Source: Dysgonomonadaceae bacterium PH5-43
Lineage (GTDB): Bacteria; Bacteroidota; Bacteroidia; Bacteroidales; Azobacteroidaceae
Direction of reading: 5' to 3'
DNA length: 64,000 nt
NCBI GenBank assembly: GCA_029916745.1
Contig: JARXWK010000011.1
Coordinates: 1 to 64,000 of the forward strand
Below, one piece after another: positions 43,671 to 53,794 of this stretch. The notes under the pieces are model-generated. The model saw only the letters and a list, made by a program, of their open reading frames with translations, was not told the origin of the DNA and did no database searches. Made by a program: the position numbers and the translations under genes. Numbering within the stretch: the first letter of the stretch is position 1; each line of letters opens with the position of its first letter.

Positions 43671-44830
43671 TAGTTCATCAGATTTTTCAATCCGTCTAAG
43701 TCGAAACTTAGAGAAAAGCGAAGTGTTTGATCTAACGGATTAGAAGGAACTGTTGATATTAGGTAAGATACATCTAATTGGAAGGCTGTTAATTTGAAGC
43801 CTGCTCCAAGAGAAAAGAATTGTCTGTTACCTTTCGATTGACTTTCGTGGAAATAACCTCCACGCACGAAGAATCTATTATCATAGGCATACTCTGCTCC
43901 TAACGACCAACTTACTTCTTCTAATTCTTCTTTAAACCCACCAGGAGCATCAGCGAAAGATTTAAATATCCCCGAGATTGGAGATTGAGAAGTGTATTCG
44001 TCCCAAGCTTCTCCGTCTTCGTAGTCTGCTTTTGGTGTTGGAACTAATAGTTTATTAACATCAGCATTTACTGAAAGAGTGTTATAGTCGTCTAAAGGGA
44101 ATAGAAGAGAACCTCCAAGTCGTAGGTTTGTAGGTAAGAAAGAGTGGGTGTTGCCATCGTCGTAAGAAACTTTATTTCCTATGTTTGATACGTTAAAACC
44201 TAAACCTAATAAACATTCGTTACTTCCCATCATAACGTAATTGTTGTAATAACCAGCTATGTCGGCTGCTACAGAGGTAGCGGGACTCATTTCTTCGCTA
44301 ACACCTCCACCTAAGTCGGAGTAGATAAATCTTAAAGCTCCAGCTATAGAGAATGTTTCTGTCGCCTTAAGAGAGTAACTAACGTCAACTGCCATTTCGT
44401 AAGGGTTTGTTCTTCCTAATTCGGAATTATTACCTGGTCCTGTAAGTATAACTTCACCTAAAGAGAAGTATCTTAACGAGGCTCCTATTGCGTGTCTGTC
44501 GCTATCTCCTAGTTTGTAATATCCAGAAAGGTATGCTAAGAAAATGTCGTCGACAAGTTTTTGTAACCAAGGAGTGTATGTGAAACCAACACCAGCTTTG
44601 CTGTATGCAAAAGCATATTTAGCAGGATTCCAAAATTGAGAATTAACATCTGGTTCAGTTGCGGCTCCTATATCTCCCATACCTCCACCTCTTGCATCAG
44701 GCGCTATAGATAAAGAAGGGACTCCCGTTCTTAGAGGGTTGAAGCTTTCATTTTTTATATCATCGGCAGCGAATATAGAAGTAGAAACTGCTATAGCCAA
44801 TAGTGATAGGATAAATTTGTATTTGTTCAT
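43670..44830 (-). CDS. porV: Type IX secretion outer-membrane shuttle protein PorV (LptO)
   Basis: 386 aa, signal peptide (1-21, ending IFAA), then a FadL-like barrel. SIAPDARGGGMGDIGAAT near the N-terminus followed by FWNPAKYAF is the PorV signature. PorV carries cargo from the translocon to PorU. It is 51 nt downstream of porU. Confidence 0.94.
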   Translation of the reverse strand: MNKYKFILSLLAIAVSTSIFAADDIKNESFNPLRTGVPSLSIAPDARGGGMGDIGAATEPDVNSQFWNPAKYAFAYSKAGVGFTYTPWLQKLVDDIFLAYLSGYYKLGDSDRHAIGASLRYFSLGEVILTGPGNNSELGRTNPYEMAVDVSYSLKATETFSIAGALRFIYSDLGGGVSEEMSPATSVAADIAGYYNNYVMMGSNECLLGLGFNVSNIGNKVSYDDGNTHSFLPTNLRLGGSLLFPLDDYNTLSVNADVNKLLVPTPKADYEDGEAWDEYTSQSPISGIFKSFADAPGGFKEELEEVSWSLGAEYAYDNRFFVRGGYFHESQSKGNRQFFSLGAGFKLTAFQLDVSYLISTVPSNPLDQTLRFSLSFDLDGLKNLMN

Positions 44831-44881
44831 CTTTTAATTATTAGTCTATTATACAATCTAATAAACTTACTTAAAGCCGTT

Positions 44882-47800
44882 TTATTGTTTTGTTACTATT
44901 ATTTTTTTAGATTTGGTAGCCTCTTTACTTCCATTGGTGCTTATGAATGCTTGGTAAATGTAAGTTCCAGCTTGAACTTTCTGACCTACGCCATTTTCGA
45001 GTTCCCAATCTATTTCGTATAGGTTGTTGCCCGATTGTTGAGTAGTCCAAACGGTTCGTCCAGTCAAATCAAATACTTTTATTTCTATATCAACAACAGT
45101 TTCTGGACGGTCGTGAGTTAGTCTAAATGTTGTTTTATCGCTTGCAGGATTAGGATAGGCTGTGAGATCGTAAATTTTAGGTTTATGTCCAGATGAAATG
45201 TTGAATGTAAGTGTGTCTGTTGTAGAATTGTTTAATATATCCCACACTCTGAAGACTAATTTGTGTTCGCCTTCGGGAAGTTCAGGGATAGAGAAACCTA
45301 TCCAACCGTTAGAAACTCCGTTTGTTTTGTAATAGTTGTTTAGATTATAAGTATAGTTTGGATTGTTGTCGATACATATAGTAATATTGTGTCCGATTGC
45401 CGATCCAGCCATATTTATACCTTCTTCGGAGTGTATGGCGGCATAAAAATAAGGAGTTTCGTTAACCGAATCACCATCTTTGAAGTTTGCAGAGTTTAGA
45501 TACATATTTTCGATAACGGGTCCTTCGCCATCTATATCATTATCTTCATTACTGCCAGAAAGAGTGTAATTAAGATAATGTCCTACGGCGTCGTTATTCA
45601 TTTCAGAGTTGTAAGCATACAGATTAATCTTTCCTGTGTTAGATGCATCGTAAGAGATGTCTAAAGGAACTCTGAATGTGAAATTGAACTCACCATTTTC
45701 TACATTACTATTATTTACATATATCTTATTCTGGAAGTTGGTAAAACTCCAAGGTGAACCGCTGCTTGGTAGCGTTTCTGCACTTATCGTTTGTTTGCCA
45801 TCGAAAATAGTTGTAATAACTTCTCCGTTGAAATCCGTATTTATAGCACCTTTGCTGTCTGTTATTGTGCCCGATAACTCAACTTTGTCTAAGGCTCTGA
45901 AATTTATTCGTTTGCTCATATCAACCTCTTCGTTGTTTACCAATATTTTATTTAGAGTAACTTTATCTTTAGGGTAATTTAAAGACAAAGCAGGGTCTCC
46001 TAATAAGATAAAGTTAAGCTTATTAGATGAAGTTCCGATAGCATTTTTTGCATTCTTTAGAGCATCTCCTAATGTTGGAAATTTATCTCCATAAGCGGGG
46101 AATAGGTATTCTATTATTTTCTTGTTTAAGATTGAGTTATCGCTCGAGTAAACAACCCTACTTGTAGTGTATAAGGCTATGCCTCCACTTTTTTTGTTTA
46201 GAAATATAGCTTCTCCAGCCGAAGTAGCAACTCCATCAAACCAACCGAAATCGCAAGTGGCTGTTATCCACAAAGGAAGATTTTCGAAAGTCATTTCAGA
46301 TATGTCGTTTATCTTAAGCATATCTTCAGCCGAAATACTAACCGAACTACCGTGTCCTGTATAGTTTACAAGCAAACAACCATCTTTAAGAGTGTTTAAT
46401 AGTTTGTTTTTAGCATCAGGATAAGTTTTCTGTCCATTGTTGTAAGTTGGTTTATATGCGTCCATATAAGATCTTTCTACAATGAACTCAGGTCGGGTAC
46501 TTTCCATATATACTGCTAATTCGTTTGCTTGCTTAGCGTGTACGCAATAAGAATCATCGCCAGTGTCGTCGGCAGTAAATATTAAGGTGTTTCTCCAGTT
46601 ATCGTAATTGCTTTGCTCCATATAGTAGGTAATCTTTTCAAGAGCATTTTTTGCTTGCGTTACAGAGCTAACAGGGAGTCTACCTATAGCTATATCTAAT
46701 GTGGCAGAACTCAAAGATGCACCCTCGCTGTCGTCTAAAAAGCCAAAATAGTCATCGGTGCCATATGAATGTCTTTCGTCTGTTGAGTTTGCAAATTGAT
46801 ATGACAGTAAATAATTCTCAGGTTTTAGACCTTTAACTTCGGGCGAAAGATGTCTGTTGTCGAAGACACAATCTCCATATAAAAGTAAATATTTAGGAGC
46901 GTTACCTTTGTATTCAAGGCGAGCTCTGTCATAAAACATTTTCATAAATCTACGATAAGCAGTAGCGTCTCTCGTGCCTGACGAAAACTCGTTGTATATC
47001 CATTCGGGTTGAACTACTTTTACATTTAATCCTTGTAGCTCTTCGTGCTTTTGAGCTAATTGTTCGGCATAGCTGAAATAAAGTTTAGGAGCGATAATTA
47101 TCATATCAACTTGCTCAAAGCCGTGAAGATTTCTGTTCTCAACAACTTCAACAAACTCTGGAGTTGGGAATGCTTTGCTCGTGTTTACAATATTATATTC
47201 CGAGATATAGCTATTGGCTTTAGCACCAAAGCTCATTTGATTTCCATTTCTCTTAGCATTAACAATCTTGGTGTTTGTAGGGTCTGAAACATTCCAGATG
47301 TAACAATTACTATTAGTATTGTCGATAATGTACTTCAACGCTTTGTTTCTGTTTGCTACATTTCTGAATCTTGTGTTAGGGAACTCTTCATAATTCTTTA
47401 ATTGTCTTGTGTAGTTTAAGGTGAAAAAGTTTAAGTGAGCAACTCCACGAGAGCCAGAGTAACTAATATTTACAGATACTCGTTCGCTGCTTTTATTGCC
47501 GGGCCAAACTGCTATAGTGTCGGCAAGGTCTGCTTTTTTGTAAGTTTCCTTACATACATTTACCTTTTTGTTTAATAGTACGTTATTGTTTATTGAGAGC
47601 GAAACCGTTTCGGTTTGAGTGGGAGCGGCAGCGAAAGATATATGTACTTTACCTTCGTCATTTGTTATTCCGGGTATGCTATAGTTATATGTATAGGAAT
47701 TATAACCGATGAAACTTTCTCCAAATAACTCACGTCCCGAATTAAGAAACGCAATATTATCTACTTCGTGCACTGTAAAGTCTTGGAATGTTGTAACCTC

Positions 47801-48298
47801 AGTATTCGCATTATCGTAACTCTCTTCGGTTTCCATAACTTTGGGTCCATCTTCACCTTCTGTTAGGAAGTAATATCCGTAAGAATCGTAAGGGTTGTTT
47901 TGATGTTTGAATAAACCTTTAGAAGTGTCGTAGGTAACTTTAACGGTGCCTCTGTTGTGAAACAATATATAATCGCCCGGTTTAAGCTCTCCGTCTGTGC
48001 TTTTCCAAACAGCAACTTCGGGTAGATCGTCGATAAAAGGATTGCTGAATACTTCATCTAAAATCAAGCCGCCATAACCATATACTTTTACTTTAGCCGG
48101 ATTTTCTATACCCATCTTCTTTATATCTTCGTATGTGAGTTTATATACATCGTGGTCTTTTTGAACTCTTATTTTTATCCATTTGCCTTGGCTTAAAACC
48201 GATTCGTAAGTGTAACGAACGGTCTGAGCTTTTGCAGAGTGAAAGCCTACGAAGCAGAAGATTATTAAGATTAAAACTCTATAACTTAAGTTTCTCAT
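44882..48298 (-). CDS. porU: Type IX secretion system sortase PorU (C25 peptidase family)
   Basis: 1138 aa, signal peptide 1-24. The gingipain-like peptidase C25 domain (about 390-760) has the catalytic His in LVNYTGHGSSV (near 648) and the catalytic Cys in ITATCDFGWFDG (near 681). Beta-sandwich domains follow. The C-terminal 75 residues form a sorting-type domain (YPNPASDKTTF ... VFDLTGRTVW ... GTYIYQAF). PorU removes the C-terminal signal of T9SS cargo and attaches A-LPS. The FAH-family gene lies just upstream and porV downstream. Confidence 0.95.
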   Translation of the reverse strand: MRNLSYRVLILIIFCFVGFHSAKAQTVRYTYESVLSQGKWIKIRVQKDHDVYKLTYEDIKKMGIENPAKVKVYGYGGLILDEVFSNPFIDDLPEVAVWKSTDGELKPGDYILFHNRGTVKVTYDTSKGLFKHQNNPYDSYGYYFLTEGEDGPKVMETEESYDNANTEVTTFQDFTVHEVDNIAFLNSGRELFGESFIGYNSYTYNYSIPGITNDEGKVHISFAAAPTQTETVSLSINNNVLLNKKVNVCKETYKKADLADTIAVWPGNKSSERVSVNISYSGSRGVAHLNFFTLNYTRQLKNYEEFPNTRFRNVANRNKALKYIIDNTNSNCYIWNVSDPTNTKIVNAKRNGNQMSFGAKANSYISEYNIVNTSKAFPTPEFVEVVENRNLHGFEQVDMIIIAPKLYFSYAEQLAQKHEELQGLNVKVVQPEWIYNEFSSGTRDATAYRRFMKMFYDRARLEYKGNAPKYLLLYGDCVFDNRHLSPEVKGLKPENYLLSYQFANSTDERHSYGTDDYFGFLDDSEGASLSSATLDIAIGRLPVSSVTQAKNALEKITYYMEQSNYDNWRNTLIFTADDTGDDSYCVHAKQANELAVYMESTRPEFIVERSYMDAYKPTYNNGQKTYPDAKNKLLNTLKDGCLLVNYTGHGSSVSISAEDMLKINDISEMTFENLPLWITATCDFGWFDGVATSAGEAIFLNKKSGGIALYTTSRVVYSSDNSILNKKIIEYLFPAYGDKFPTLGDALKNAKNAIGTSSNKLNFILLGDPALSLNYPKDKVTLNKILVNNEEVDMSKRINFRALDKVELSGTITDSKGAINTDFNGEVITTIFDGKQTISAETLPSSGSPWSFTNFQNKIYVNNSNVENGEFNFTFRVPLDISYDASNTGKINLYAYNSEMNNDAVGHYLNYTLSGSNEDNDIDGEGPVIENMYLNSANFKDGDSVNETPYFYAAIHSEEGINMAGSAIGHNITICIDNNPNYTYNLNNYYKTNGVSNGWIGFSIPELPEGEHKLVFRVWDILNNSTTDTLTFNISSGHKPKIYDLTAYPNPASDKTTFRLTHDRPETVVDIEIKVFDLTGRTVWTTQQSGNNLYEIDWELENGVGQKVQAGTYIYQAFISTNGSKEATKSKKIIVTKQ

Positions 48299-48299
48299 T

Positions 48300-48917
48300 T
48301 TATTTAATATAAAGGTCTAAAAGTTTATTGTTGTTTATAAAACCTTGCAGATTATTGCCTATTGCAACATTGCCAACACCTGCTGGTGTACCTGTGAATA
48401 TTAGATCTCCAATCTTTAGGGTAACGAACTTGCTTACGTATTCTATTATTTCATCTACTTTGTAAACCATACTCGAAGAGTTGCCTGCTTGTACGGTTTG
48501 TCCGTCTATATCTAAATGAAAATCTAAATTATTAATGTCGCTTTTTAAGTCTTCTAACTTAATAAAGTCGCCAATAATAGCCGAGTTGTCAAACGACTTC
48601 GACAGCTCCCAAGGTAAACCTAATTTTCGTAAGTCTCGTTGTAAATCACGAGCGGTCATATCAATACCCACAGTAACCTCTTCGTAATAACGATGAGCAA
48701 ATCGCTTAGCAATATTCTTTCCTAATCGATTAATCTTCACTACAATTTCGGTCTCGTATTCCATCTCCGACGAAAAGTCGGGGATATAAAACGGTTTACC
48801 ATCTTTTAATAATGAAGTGTCTGGCTTCATAAAAATTATGAGTTCCTTAGTCTTTAACGAATTATCAAACTCTTTATTGTGAGATTTATAATTTAAGCCT
48901 ACGCAGATGATTTTCAT
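48300..48917 (-). CDS. Fumarylacetoacetate hydrolase family protein
   Basis: 205 aa, single FAH domain. SSEMEYETEIVVKINRLGK carries the metal-binding ExE, and GIDMTARDLQ and DLIFTGTPAGVG are family blocks. Such short members act on small oxo-acids (for example fumarylpyruvate hydrolase or oxaloacetate tautomerase/decarboxylase); the substrate here cannot be told. It has a consensus promoter and its stop is 1 nt before porU, so it leads the porU operon in Bacteroidales style. Confidence 0.88.
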   Translation of the reverse strand: MKIICVGLNYKSHNKEFDNSLKTKELIIFMKPDTSLLKDGKPFYIPDFSSEMEYETEIVVKINRLGKNIAKRFAHRYYEEVTVGIDMTARDLQRDLRKLGLPWELSKSFDNSAIIGDFIKLEDLKSDINNLDFHLDIDGQTVQAGNSSSMVYKVDEIIEYVSKFVTLKIGDLIFTGTPAGVGNVAIGNNLQGFINNNKLLDLYIK

Positions 48918-48939
48918 AGCGATATAATAAATTTACATA

Positions 48940-48947
48940 CAAAGATA
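48940..48947 (-). promoter_or_regulatory. -7 element of the FAH-porU-porV-ispF-xseA operon
   Basis: On the minus strand TATCTTTG, about 23 nt before the FAH start codon. Confidence 0.55.
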
Positions 48948-49001
48948 GTAAAGTCTTGCAGTATAGAGTATTGTTTAAGAATATTTATATTTTTGCAGAT
49001 C

Positions 49002-49913
49002 TTAGAATATGCCTTCTGATATGAAATACCAAGCCGTAAGAGTTATAAAGCTTGCAATTATTCCGAAGCCCACAACTAATGAACAAAATCGAGGATTCAT
49101 ATTATACTGAGTGGCTAATAAGCTTGCTGTGATATGCGAAGACATACCTGCTTCAAATACGCTTATCTTAGCTAAGTTGCCTTCCGAACCTAATAGAAGG
49201 GCAAGTATAAGTACTAACGTTGGAGCTAATATTAATTTGTATAATAAGCCAGCAGATATTAAACGCCATTCTCTTTTGAAATCGCCAAGCTTGAGTTGTA
49301 ACCCTATAGAGAATAAAGCTATCGGCGACATAGTAGCGACTAATTTATCTAACAACGGATTTATTGGCGATATATCCATAAAGGTAGGAAGTATAAGAGC
49401 TAATAAACAGGCAATGAAAGGAGGAAACTTAAATACCTTCTTAACTATATAGCCAACGTCGACTTGGTTTGACTTTTCGGCTGAAGCTTTCAGTACGGTA
49501 ATTACAGCTACGGTAGCAAATAATACGAACGTAATCTGATCGAATACAACAGCGTGTTGAATTTCAGACTCTCCATAATAAGCCGAAATCATAGGATAGC
49601 CAATAAAAGCAGTGTTGCCCAAGCCGCAAGTAATAAGCAAAGCCGTGCGTGATGCTACCGATAATCTCTTTTTCCTGTCGTAGATATTAACGAATAGCCA
49701 AGCTCCAAACCAAATAACTAAAGGTCCTAAAACGGATAGTAGTAAATGAAGTCCCCATTCTATTTCGGGTACGAAACGTAGCGATAGCGCCGGTAGAGCT
49801 ATGTACAATATCCATGCATTCAGACTTTTGTGTGCGTCGGTGGGGAGTATGCGCAACTTCGACATTATCATTCCTGCCGAAATGCATACAAATATAAGGA
49901 TAAAACTTATCAT
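49002..49913 (-). CDS. AEC family transporter
   Basis: 303 aa with about ten membrane helices in two repeats (N-terminal FILIFVCISAGMIMSK; middle LGNTAFIGYPMISAYYG; C-terminal FEAGMSSHITASLLATQYN). Members of the auxin-efflux-carrier family export small organic anions or weak acids. Substrate unknown. It starts 6 nt after the GHL10 hydrolase gene, so the two are likely co-transcribed. Confidence 0.88.
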   Translation of the reverse strand: MISFILIFVCISAGMIMSKLRILPTDAHKSLNAWILYIALPALSLRFVPEIEWGLHLLLSVLGPLVIWFGAWLFVNIYDRKKRLSVASRTALLITCGLGNTAFIGYPMISAYYGESEIQHAVVFDQITFVLFATVAVITVLKASAEKSNQVDVGYIVKKVFKFPPFIACLLALILPTFMDISPINPLLDKLVATMSPIALFSIGLQLKLGDFKREWRLISAGLLYKLILAPTLVLILALLLGSEGNLAKISVFEAGMSSHITASLLATQYNMNPRFCSLVVGFGIIASFITLTAWYFISEGIF

Positions 49914-49919
49914 TGCCTT

Positions 49920-51356
49920 TTATTGAGATGTTTTGAAGTAAACAGCTGGCGATGCCACGCTTTCGTTGTGGTATCTGTTGTAGGTAGTAACAACATAGTA
50001 GCACCCTATTTCAGTGAAAATGTCGATAGGTAGAAATGCCATACTTCCACTTACGTGAGTTTTTACCAAGTTCTCTGCCTTAGTGATGTCGACAGGTAGA
50101 CTTCTTGACCTATATATATTGTAAAAAACCTCTTCGTTGCCCTTGGGTTGAACGGTCTCGTCCCAACTTAACACCATAAACACACCAGCTTTTTTAGCTT
50201 TCAGATTAAGGGGATATACAGGTTGTCTATCGTCTAACCAAGTTAGAGGAGGAAGCGTTGCCGGGAACTGATAAAAGTTAGACCTTATTTCGTTCATCAC
50301 GTTCTTCTTGTTGGTCATAAGATGGCGAGTTCTAAAGAACGCATTCCCCTCAGCGTTATGTTCTCTGCTGAGTTTTATTTGTTCGTTTATCTTGTTTACA
50401 GTCCAATTCTCTTCCTTTTCATCTAAGTTGTATACGGCAAGTCCGGGTATAACCAGGCGTCCATAACTTCTTTTTTGCCAGTCTTTAAGGAAAGGGAGAA
50501 ATAAATCGTCTTTATAATACATCATAGGAACAACAAAGTCTACTATTCCGTCTTTTAGCCATTTGTCGGGGTCTTGATGAACCGACTCTAAAGCCGTCCA
50601 ATGTTTTCTCGTAACACTTGGCAGGTGAGAGTACATACCAACAGTTGCGGTACTAACCTGCACCCAAGGTTTTTGTTTCTTAACCTTATCGTACACCTTA
50701 GACACAAAGTTGGTTATATTGTCGCATCGCCATTTTGCTTTAGTTTTACCTTTGCCATATAACTTATAAGTGTTGTCGTCGGCAAAAGTGCTTGCATTTT
50801 CAGGATAGCGAATATAATCGAAGTGTATGCCGTCTATATCATACTTGCTTACAATCTCGTCAACAATAGATAGAAGGTGGGTGTCTGTTTTAGGGTTGCC
50901 CGGGTCTAAATAATATAAGTCTTTATGCTTTATGGAGTTTGTTTTATCCTTTGGATTAGCTCCCATATTATAAGTAACAATCCAAGCGTGACATTCCAAA
51001 CCTCGCTTATGACACTCTTCTATAGCGAACTTAAGTGGGTCGTATTTCGACCAAGTGTTCTTTACGCTCTGAATAAACGGACTAACAGGCTCTATCGAAG
51101 AGTTGTAGATAACATGACCTCTTATGCGTGTTTGAAGGAATACCATATTAAAGTTAGCCTCAACCAATTTATCGAGTATATCAATCAGTTCGTCTTGATG
51201 GTTGTTAATCTCGTTAGAGTTTTTGTAAGGCTTCGATGGCCAATCTAAATTAGCATAGCTTGTAAGCCATACGGCACGTATCTCTTGCTTAGGCACTTGA
51301 GCCTTAATGCTTAATAGAGTAGATGCGATGATTAGTGTAAGAATAATACGTTTCAT
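49920..51356 (-). CDS. Secreted family-10-like glycosylhydrolase (GHL10/DUF187)
   Basis: 478 aa, signal peptide 1-19. REIRAVWLTSY-type start (EIRAVWLTSYANLDWP, near 24) and TIM-barrel blocks FNMVFLQTRIRGHVIY, LECHAWIVTYN, IDGIHFDYIRYP and DFVVPMMYY identify the GHL10 group. A fibronectin-like domain follows (about 385-470). The activity is glycoside hydrolysis, perhaps of peptidoglycan or glycosaminoglycan; the substrate is not fixed by sequence. Divergent from dnaG. Confidence 0.88.
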   Translation of the reverse strand: MKRIILTLIIASTLLSIKAQVPKQEIRAVWLTSYANLDWPSKPYKNSNEINNHQDELIDILDKLVEANFNMVFLQTRIRGHVIYNSSIEPVSPFIQSVKNTWSKYDPLKFAIEECHKRGLECHAWIVTYNMGANPKDKTNSIKHKDLYYLDPGNPKTDTHLLSIVDEIVSKYDIDGIHFDYIRYPENASTFADDNTYKLYGKGKTKAKWRCDNITNFVSKVYDKVKKQKPWVQVSTATVGMYSHLPSVTRKHWTALESVHQDPDKWLKDGIVDFVVPMMYYKDDLFLPFLKDWQKRSYGRLVIPGLAVYNLDEKEENWTVNKINEQIKLSREHNAEGNAFFRTRHLMTNKKNVMNEIRSNFYQFPATLPPLTWLDDRQPVYPLNLKAKKAGVFMVLSWDETVQPKGNEEVFYNIYRSRSLPVDITKAENLVKTHVSGSMAFLPIDIFTEIGCYYVVTTYNRYHNESVASPAVYFKTSQ

Positions 51357-51363
51357 AAGCCGA

Positions 51364-51371
51364 CAAAATTA
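51364..51371 (-). promoter_or_regulatory. -7 element of the GHL10/AEC operon
   Basis: On the minus strand TAATTTTG, 8 nt before the start codon, so the transcript would be nearly leaderless if this element is used. It lies back to back with the dnaG promoter. Confidence 0.35.
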
Positions 51372-51403
51372 GAGCAAATAAGTGGTTAAAGCAAATAAAG
51401 TTT

Positions 51404-51411
51404 TATCTTTG
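51404..51411 (+). promoter_or_regulatory. -7 element of dnaG
   Basis: TATCTTTG lies 8 nt before the ATG at 51420 or its neighbouring start; the leader is very short. Confidence 0.5.
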
Positions 51412-51418
51412 TGCTGCA

Positions 51419-53452
51419 ATGATAGATAATTTAACCATAGAAAGAATACAGTCGGCTGCACAGATTTACGATGTGGTATCAGACTTTATTACGCTGCGTA
51501 AAAGAGGAGTTAATTACGTGGGGCTTTGTCCTTTTCACGAAGATAAGACTCCTTCTTTTTATGTGTCTCCGGCGAAGAATATTTGTAAGTGTTTTGCTTG
51601 CGGCGAGGGAGGAACTCCCATTCATTTTATAATGAAGCACGAGCAACTGTCGTATGTTGAGGCTTTGAAACACTTAGCTAAGAAATACGGAATAGAAGTA
51701 AAAGAAACCGAACTCTCTGACGAACAAAAGCAAGCGCAAGGCGATAGGGAAGCAATGTTTATTCTTAACGGTTTCGCCCAAAAGACATTCACTAACAACC
51801 TGTTCGATACAAAGGAGGGTAGAGATATAGCTCTCTCTTATTTCGAAGAACGAGGTTTTCGGGAAGATATCATCAAGAAGTTTCAGTTAGGGTATTGCCT
51901 CGACCAGAAAGATAGCTTTACGCAACAAGCAATTAAGTCGGGATATAAGCAAGAATACTTAGAGAAAACAGGGCTTACCTTCTTTGGCGAAAACAACTAT
52001 CAAGCCGACCGCTTTAGAGGGCGAGTAATGTTTCCGGTGCATACAATATCGGGCAAGGTTATTGCTTTCGGAGGGCGTACATTAAAGAAAGACGATAAAG
52101 CCAAATACGTAAACTCTCCCGAGAGCGAAATATACCACAAGAGCAACGAACTGTATGGTATATATTTTGCCCGTCAATCTATGGTTAAGTACGATAAATG
52201 TTTCTTGGTAGAAGGCTATACCGATGTTATATCTATGCATCAGGCAGGTATCGAAAACGTAGTAGCCTCGTCGGGTACGGCGCTCACGCTCGGGCAAATT
52301 CGTCTTATTCATCGCTTTACAGCCAACGTTACCGTTTTATACGATGGCGACTCGGCAGGTATTAAGGCAGCCGTTAGAGGTATCGACTTGCTTTTAGAGG
52401 CTGGGCTGAATATCAAAATAGTGCTTCTGCCCGAAGGCGAAGACCCCGACTCGTTTTCTAAAAAGCAATCGGCATCGTCGTTTATTGAATATATAAAGAC
52501 TAACGAGGTCGACTTCGTGCAGTTTAAGGCAGACCTACTTATAAAAGATGCCGGTAACGACCCCGTTAAGAAAGCTAATATTATAACAGAGGTAGTAAAC
52601 ACCATAGCTCTTATACCGGAAGAGATAATTCGTTCGCTTTACGTTAAAGAATGCTCTCGCTTGTTGGGGGTAGACGAGCGACTTCTGGTTCATAACATAG
52701 CCAAGAAGCGTCAGGAGATTTTAGTTCAGAAGAAGAAGACAATATATCCCGACCCCGAAAACCCCGACAATGTAGTTGGAGCTACCGAAACCATACCCAC
52801 AACGCCTATTCGTACTGATAAGGATATTGCAATATCTTCGTTTCCGCTCGACAAATACGAAAGGGAAATATTAGAATACGTAATAAAGTACGGCACGCAA
52901 ACTATGACTTACAAAGACCCCGAAACGCAAGAAGCTATCTCTTTCAGGGTAATAGACTTTATTGTTTCCGACCTGGTAGACGACGAGCTGGCATTCGAGA
53001 ACCCTAAATACAAACGAATACTCGACGAGGCATACGAATACTCTAAACAAGAAAACCCGAACTTAAGCTTAGAGCAATATCTGCTTAACCACATCGATAC
53101 CGAAATAAGCCAATTGGTTATCGACATCTCTACCGAACGATACATATTAGGCAAGAGATACACGCAAACCGTAGAGAGAATAAATTCGGAGGAAGACAAA
53201 GCGGAACTCGAAAAAGAAAAGGCAGCCAAGTTTAACCAAATGCTGTTAGATAAAGTGCCTTATCTGATGTTTAACTACAAAGATGCCATAATAAAGCAAA
53301 AGGAGAAAGATATAAACGAAAAGATAATGGCATCTATTAAAGACAACAATATATCGCAACAGTTAGAGCTTGTGAAAGAGCTATTGGTGTTACAAGACTT
53401 TAAGAAAACTATAGCTCGCCAGCTGGGAGAGCGAATAGTGGTAAGAATGTAA
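51419..53452 (+). CDS. dnaG: DNA primase
   Basis: 677 aa. An N-terminal CHC2 zinc ribbon has Cys-37, His-40, Cys-58 and Cys-61. The catalytic TOPRIM domain is at about 255-345, with FLVEGYTDVISMHQAG (Glu) and VLYDGDSAGIKA (DxD). The C-terminal helicase-interaction domain (about 480-677) is less conserved. It makes RNA primers for replication with DnaB. The coding sequence starts with GTG/ATG-adjacent codons at 51419-51420; the family start MIDNLTIERIQ is used. Confidence 0.96.
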   Translation: MIDNLTIERIQSAAQIYDVVSDFITLRKRGVNYVGLCPFHEDKTPSFYVSPAKNICKCFACGEGGTPIHFIMKHEQLSYVEALKHLAKKYGIEVKETELSDEQKQAQGDREAMFILNGFAQKTFTNNLFDTKEGRDIALSYFEERGFREDIIKKFQLGYCLDQKDSFTQQAIKSGYKQEYLEKTGLTFFGENNYQADRFRGRVMFPVHTISGKVIAFGGRTLKKDDKAKYVNSPESEIYHKSNELYGIYFARQSMVKYDKCFLVEGYTDVISMHQAGIENVVASSGTALTLGQIRLIHRFTANVTVLYDGDSAGIKAAVRGIDLLLEAGLNIKIVLLPEGEDPDSFSKKQSASSFIEYIKTNEVDFVQFKADLLIKDAGNDPVKKANIITEVVNTIALIPEEIIRSLYVKECSRLLGVDERLLVHNIAKKRQEILVQKKKTIYPDPENPDNVVGATETIPTTPIRTDKDIAISSFPLDKYEREILEYVIKYGTQTMTYKDPETQEAISFRVIDFIVSDLVDDELAFENPKYKRILDEAYEYSKQENPNLSLEQYLLNHIDTEISQLVIDISTERYILGKRYTQTVERINSEEDKAELEKEKAAKFNQMLLDKVPYLMFNYKDAIIKQKEKDINEKIMASIKDNNISQQLELVKELLVLQDFKKTIARQLGERIVVRM

Positions 53453-53521
53453 CCACCACAGCCGCCTATTAGTTAATACAAGAAGAAAATCGGAAATTCC
53501 GATTTATTAATAATCTTTCAC
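53453..53521. other. Short gap after dnaG
   Basis: No terminator or gene seen before the next promoter. Confidence 0.5.
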
Positions 53522-53529
53522 TATCTTTG
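53522..53529 (+). promoter_or_regulatory. -7 element of the LRR gene pair
   Basis: TATCTTTG followed by C. The first good start codon with a signal peptide is at 53795, so the leader would be about 260 nt, much longer than others in this window. Confidence 0.55.
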
Positions 53530-53534
53530 CACGC

Positions 53535-53794
53535 ATACAACAACAAAGTCAATAACAGTATGGCGTACTCTTTCAATAATAAATCGAGGTTAAACATTAT
53601 TAACAGTAAGCTGTTGGTAGTGTCGGTTAATTTATTAGAGAGAGACTCATCGCCCCTATACCTTTTAAATAACGCGCCTGCCTGCGCGCGTAATACAACA
53701 ACCTTTATACCCCTATAGTAATCAACGTTAAAGGGTCAGTACGAAAACTCGGTTGCAAACAACAGAATTATTAATTACTAAATATATAAAAGTT
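53535..53794 (+). promoter_or_regulatory. Long 5' leader of the LRR operon, function unknown
   Basis: About 260 nt. It contains a GC-rich hairpin (ACGCGC at 53672-53677 with GCGCGT at 53686-53691) in otherwise A/T-rich sequence, and a possible 52-codon frame from the ATG at 53560 to 53718 ending PACARNTTTFIPL. It may be a regulatory leader, a leader peptide or simply spacer. The sequence just before the ATG (ATATATAAAAGTT) is repeated in front of the second LRR gene. Confidence 0.4.

Noticed and set aside
53527-53718. 63-aa frame beginning at a TTG before the LRR genes
   Set aside because: The TTG lies inside the promoter -7 element, so that start cannot be on the transcript. Only the internal ATG at 53560 is conceivable, noted under the leader.
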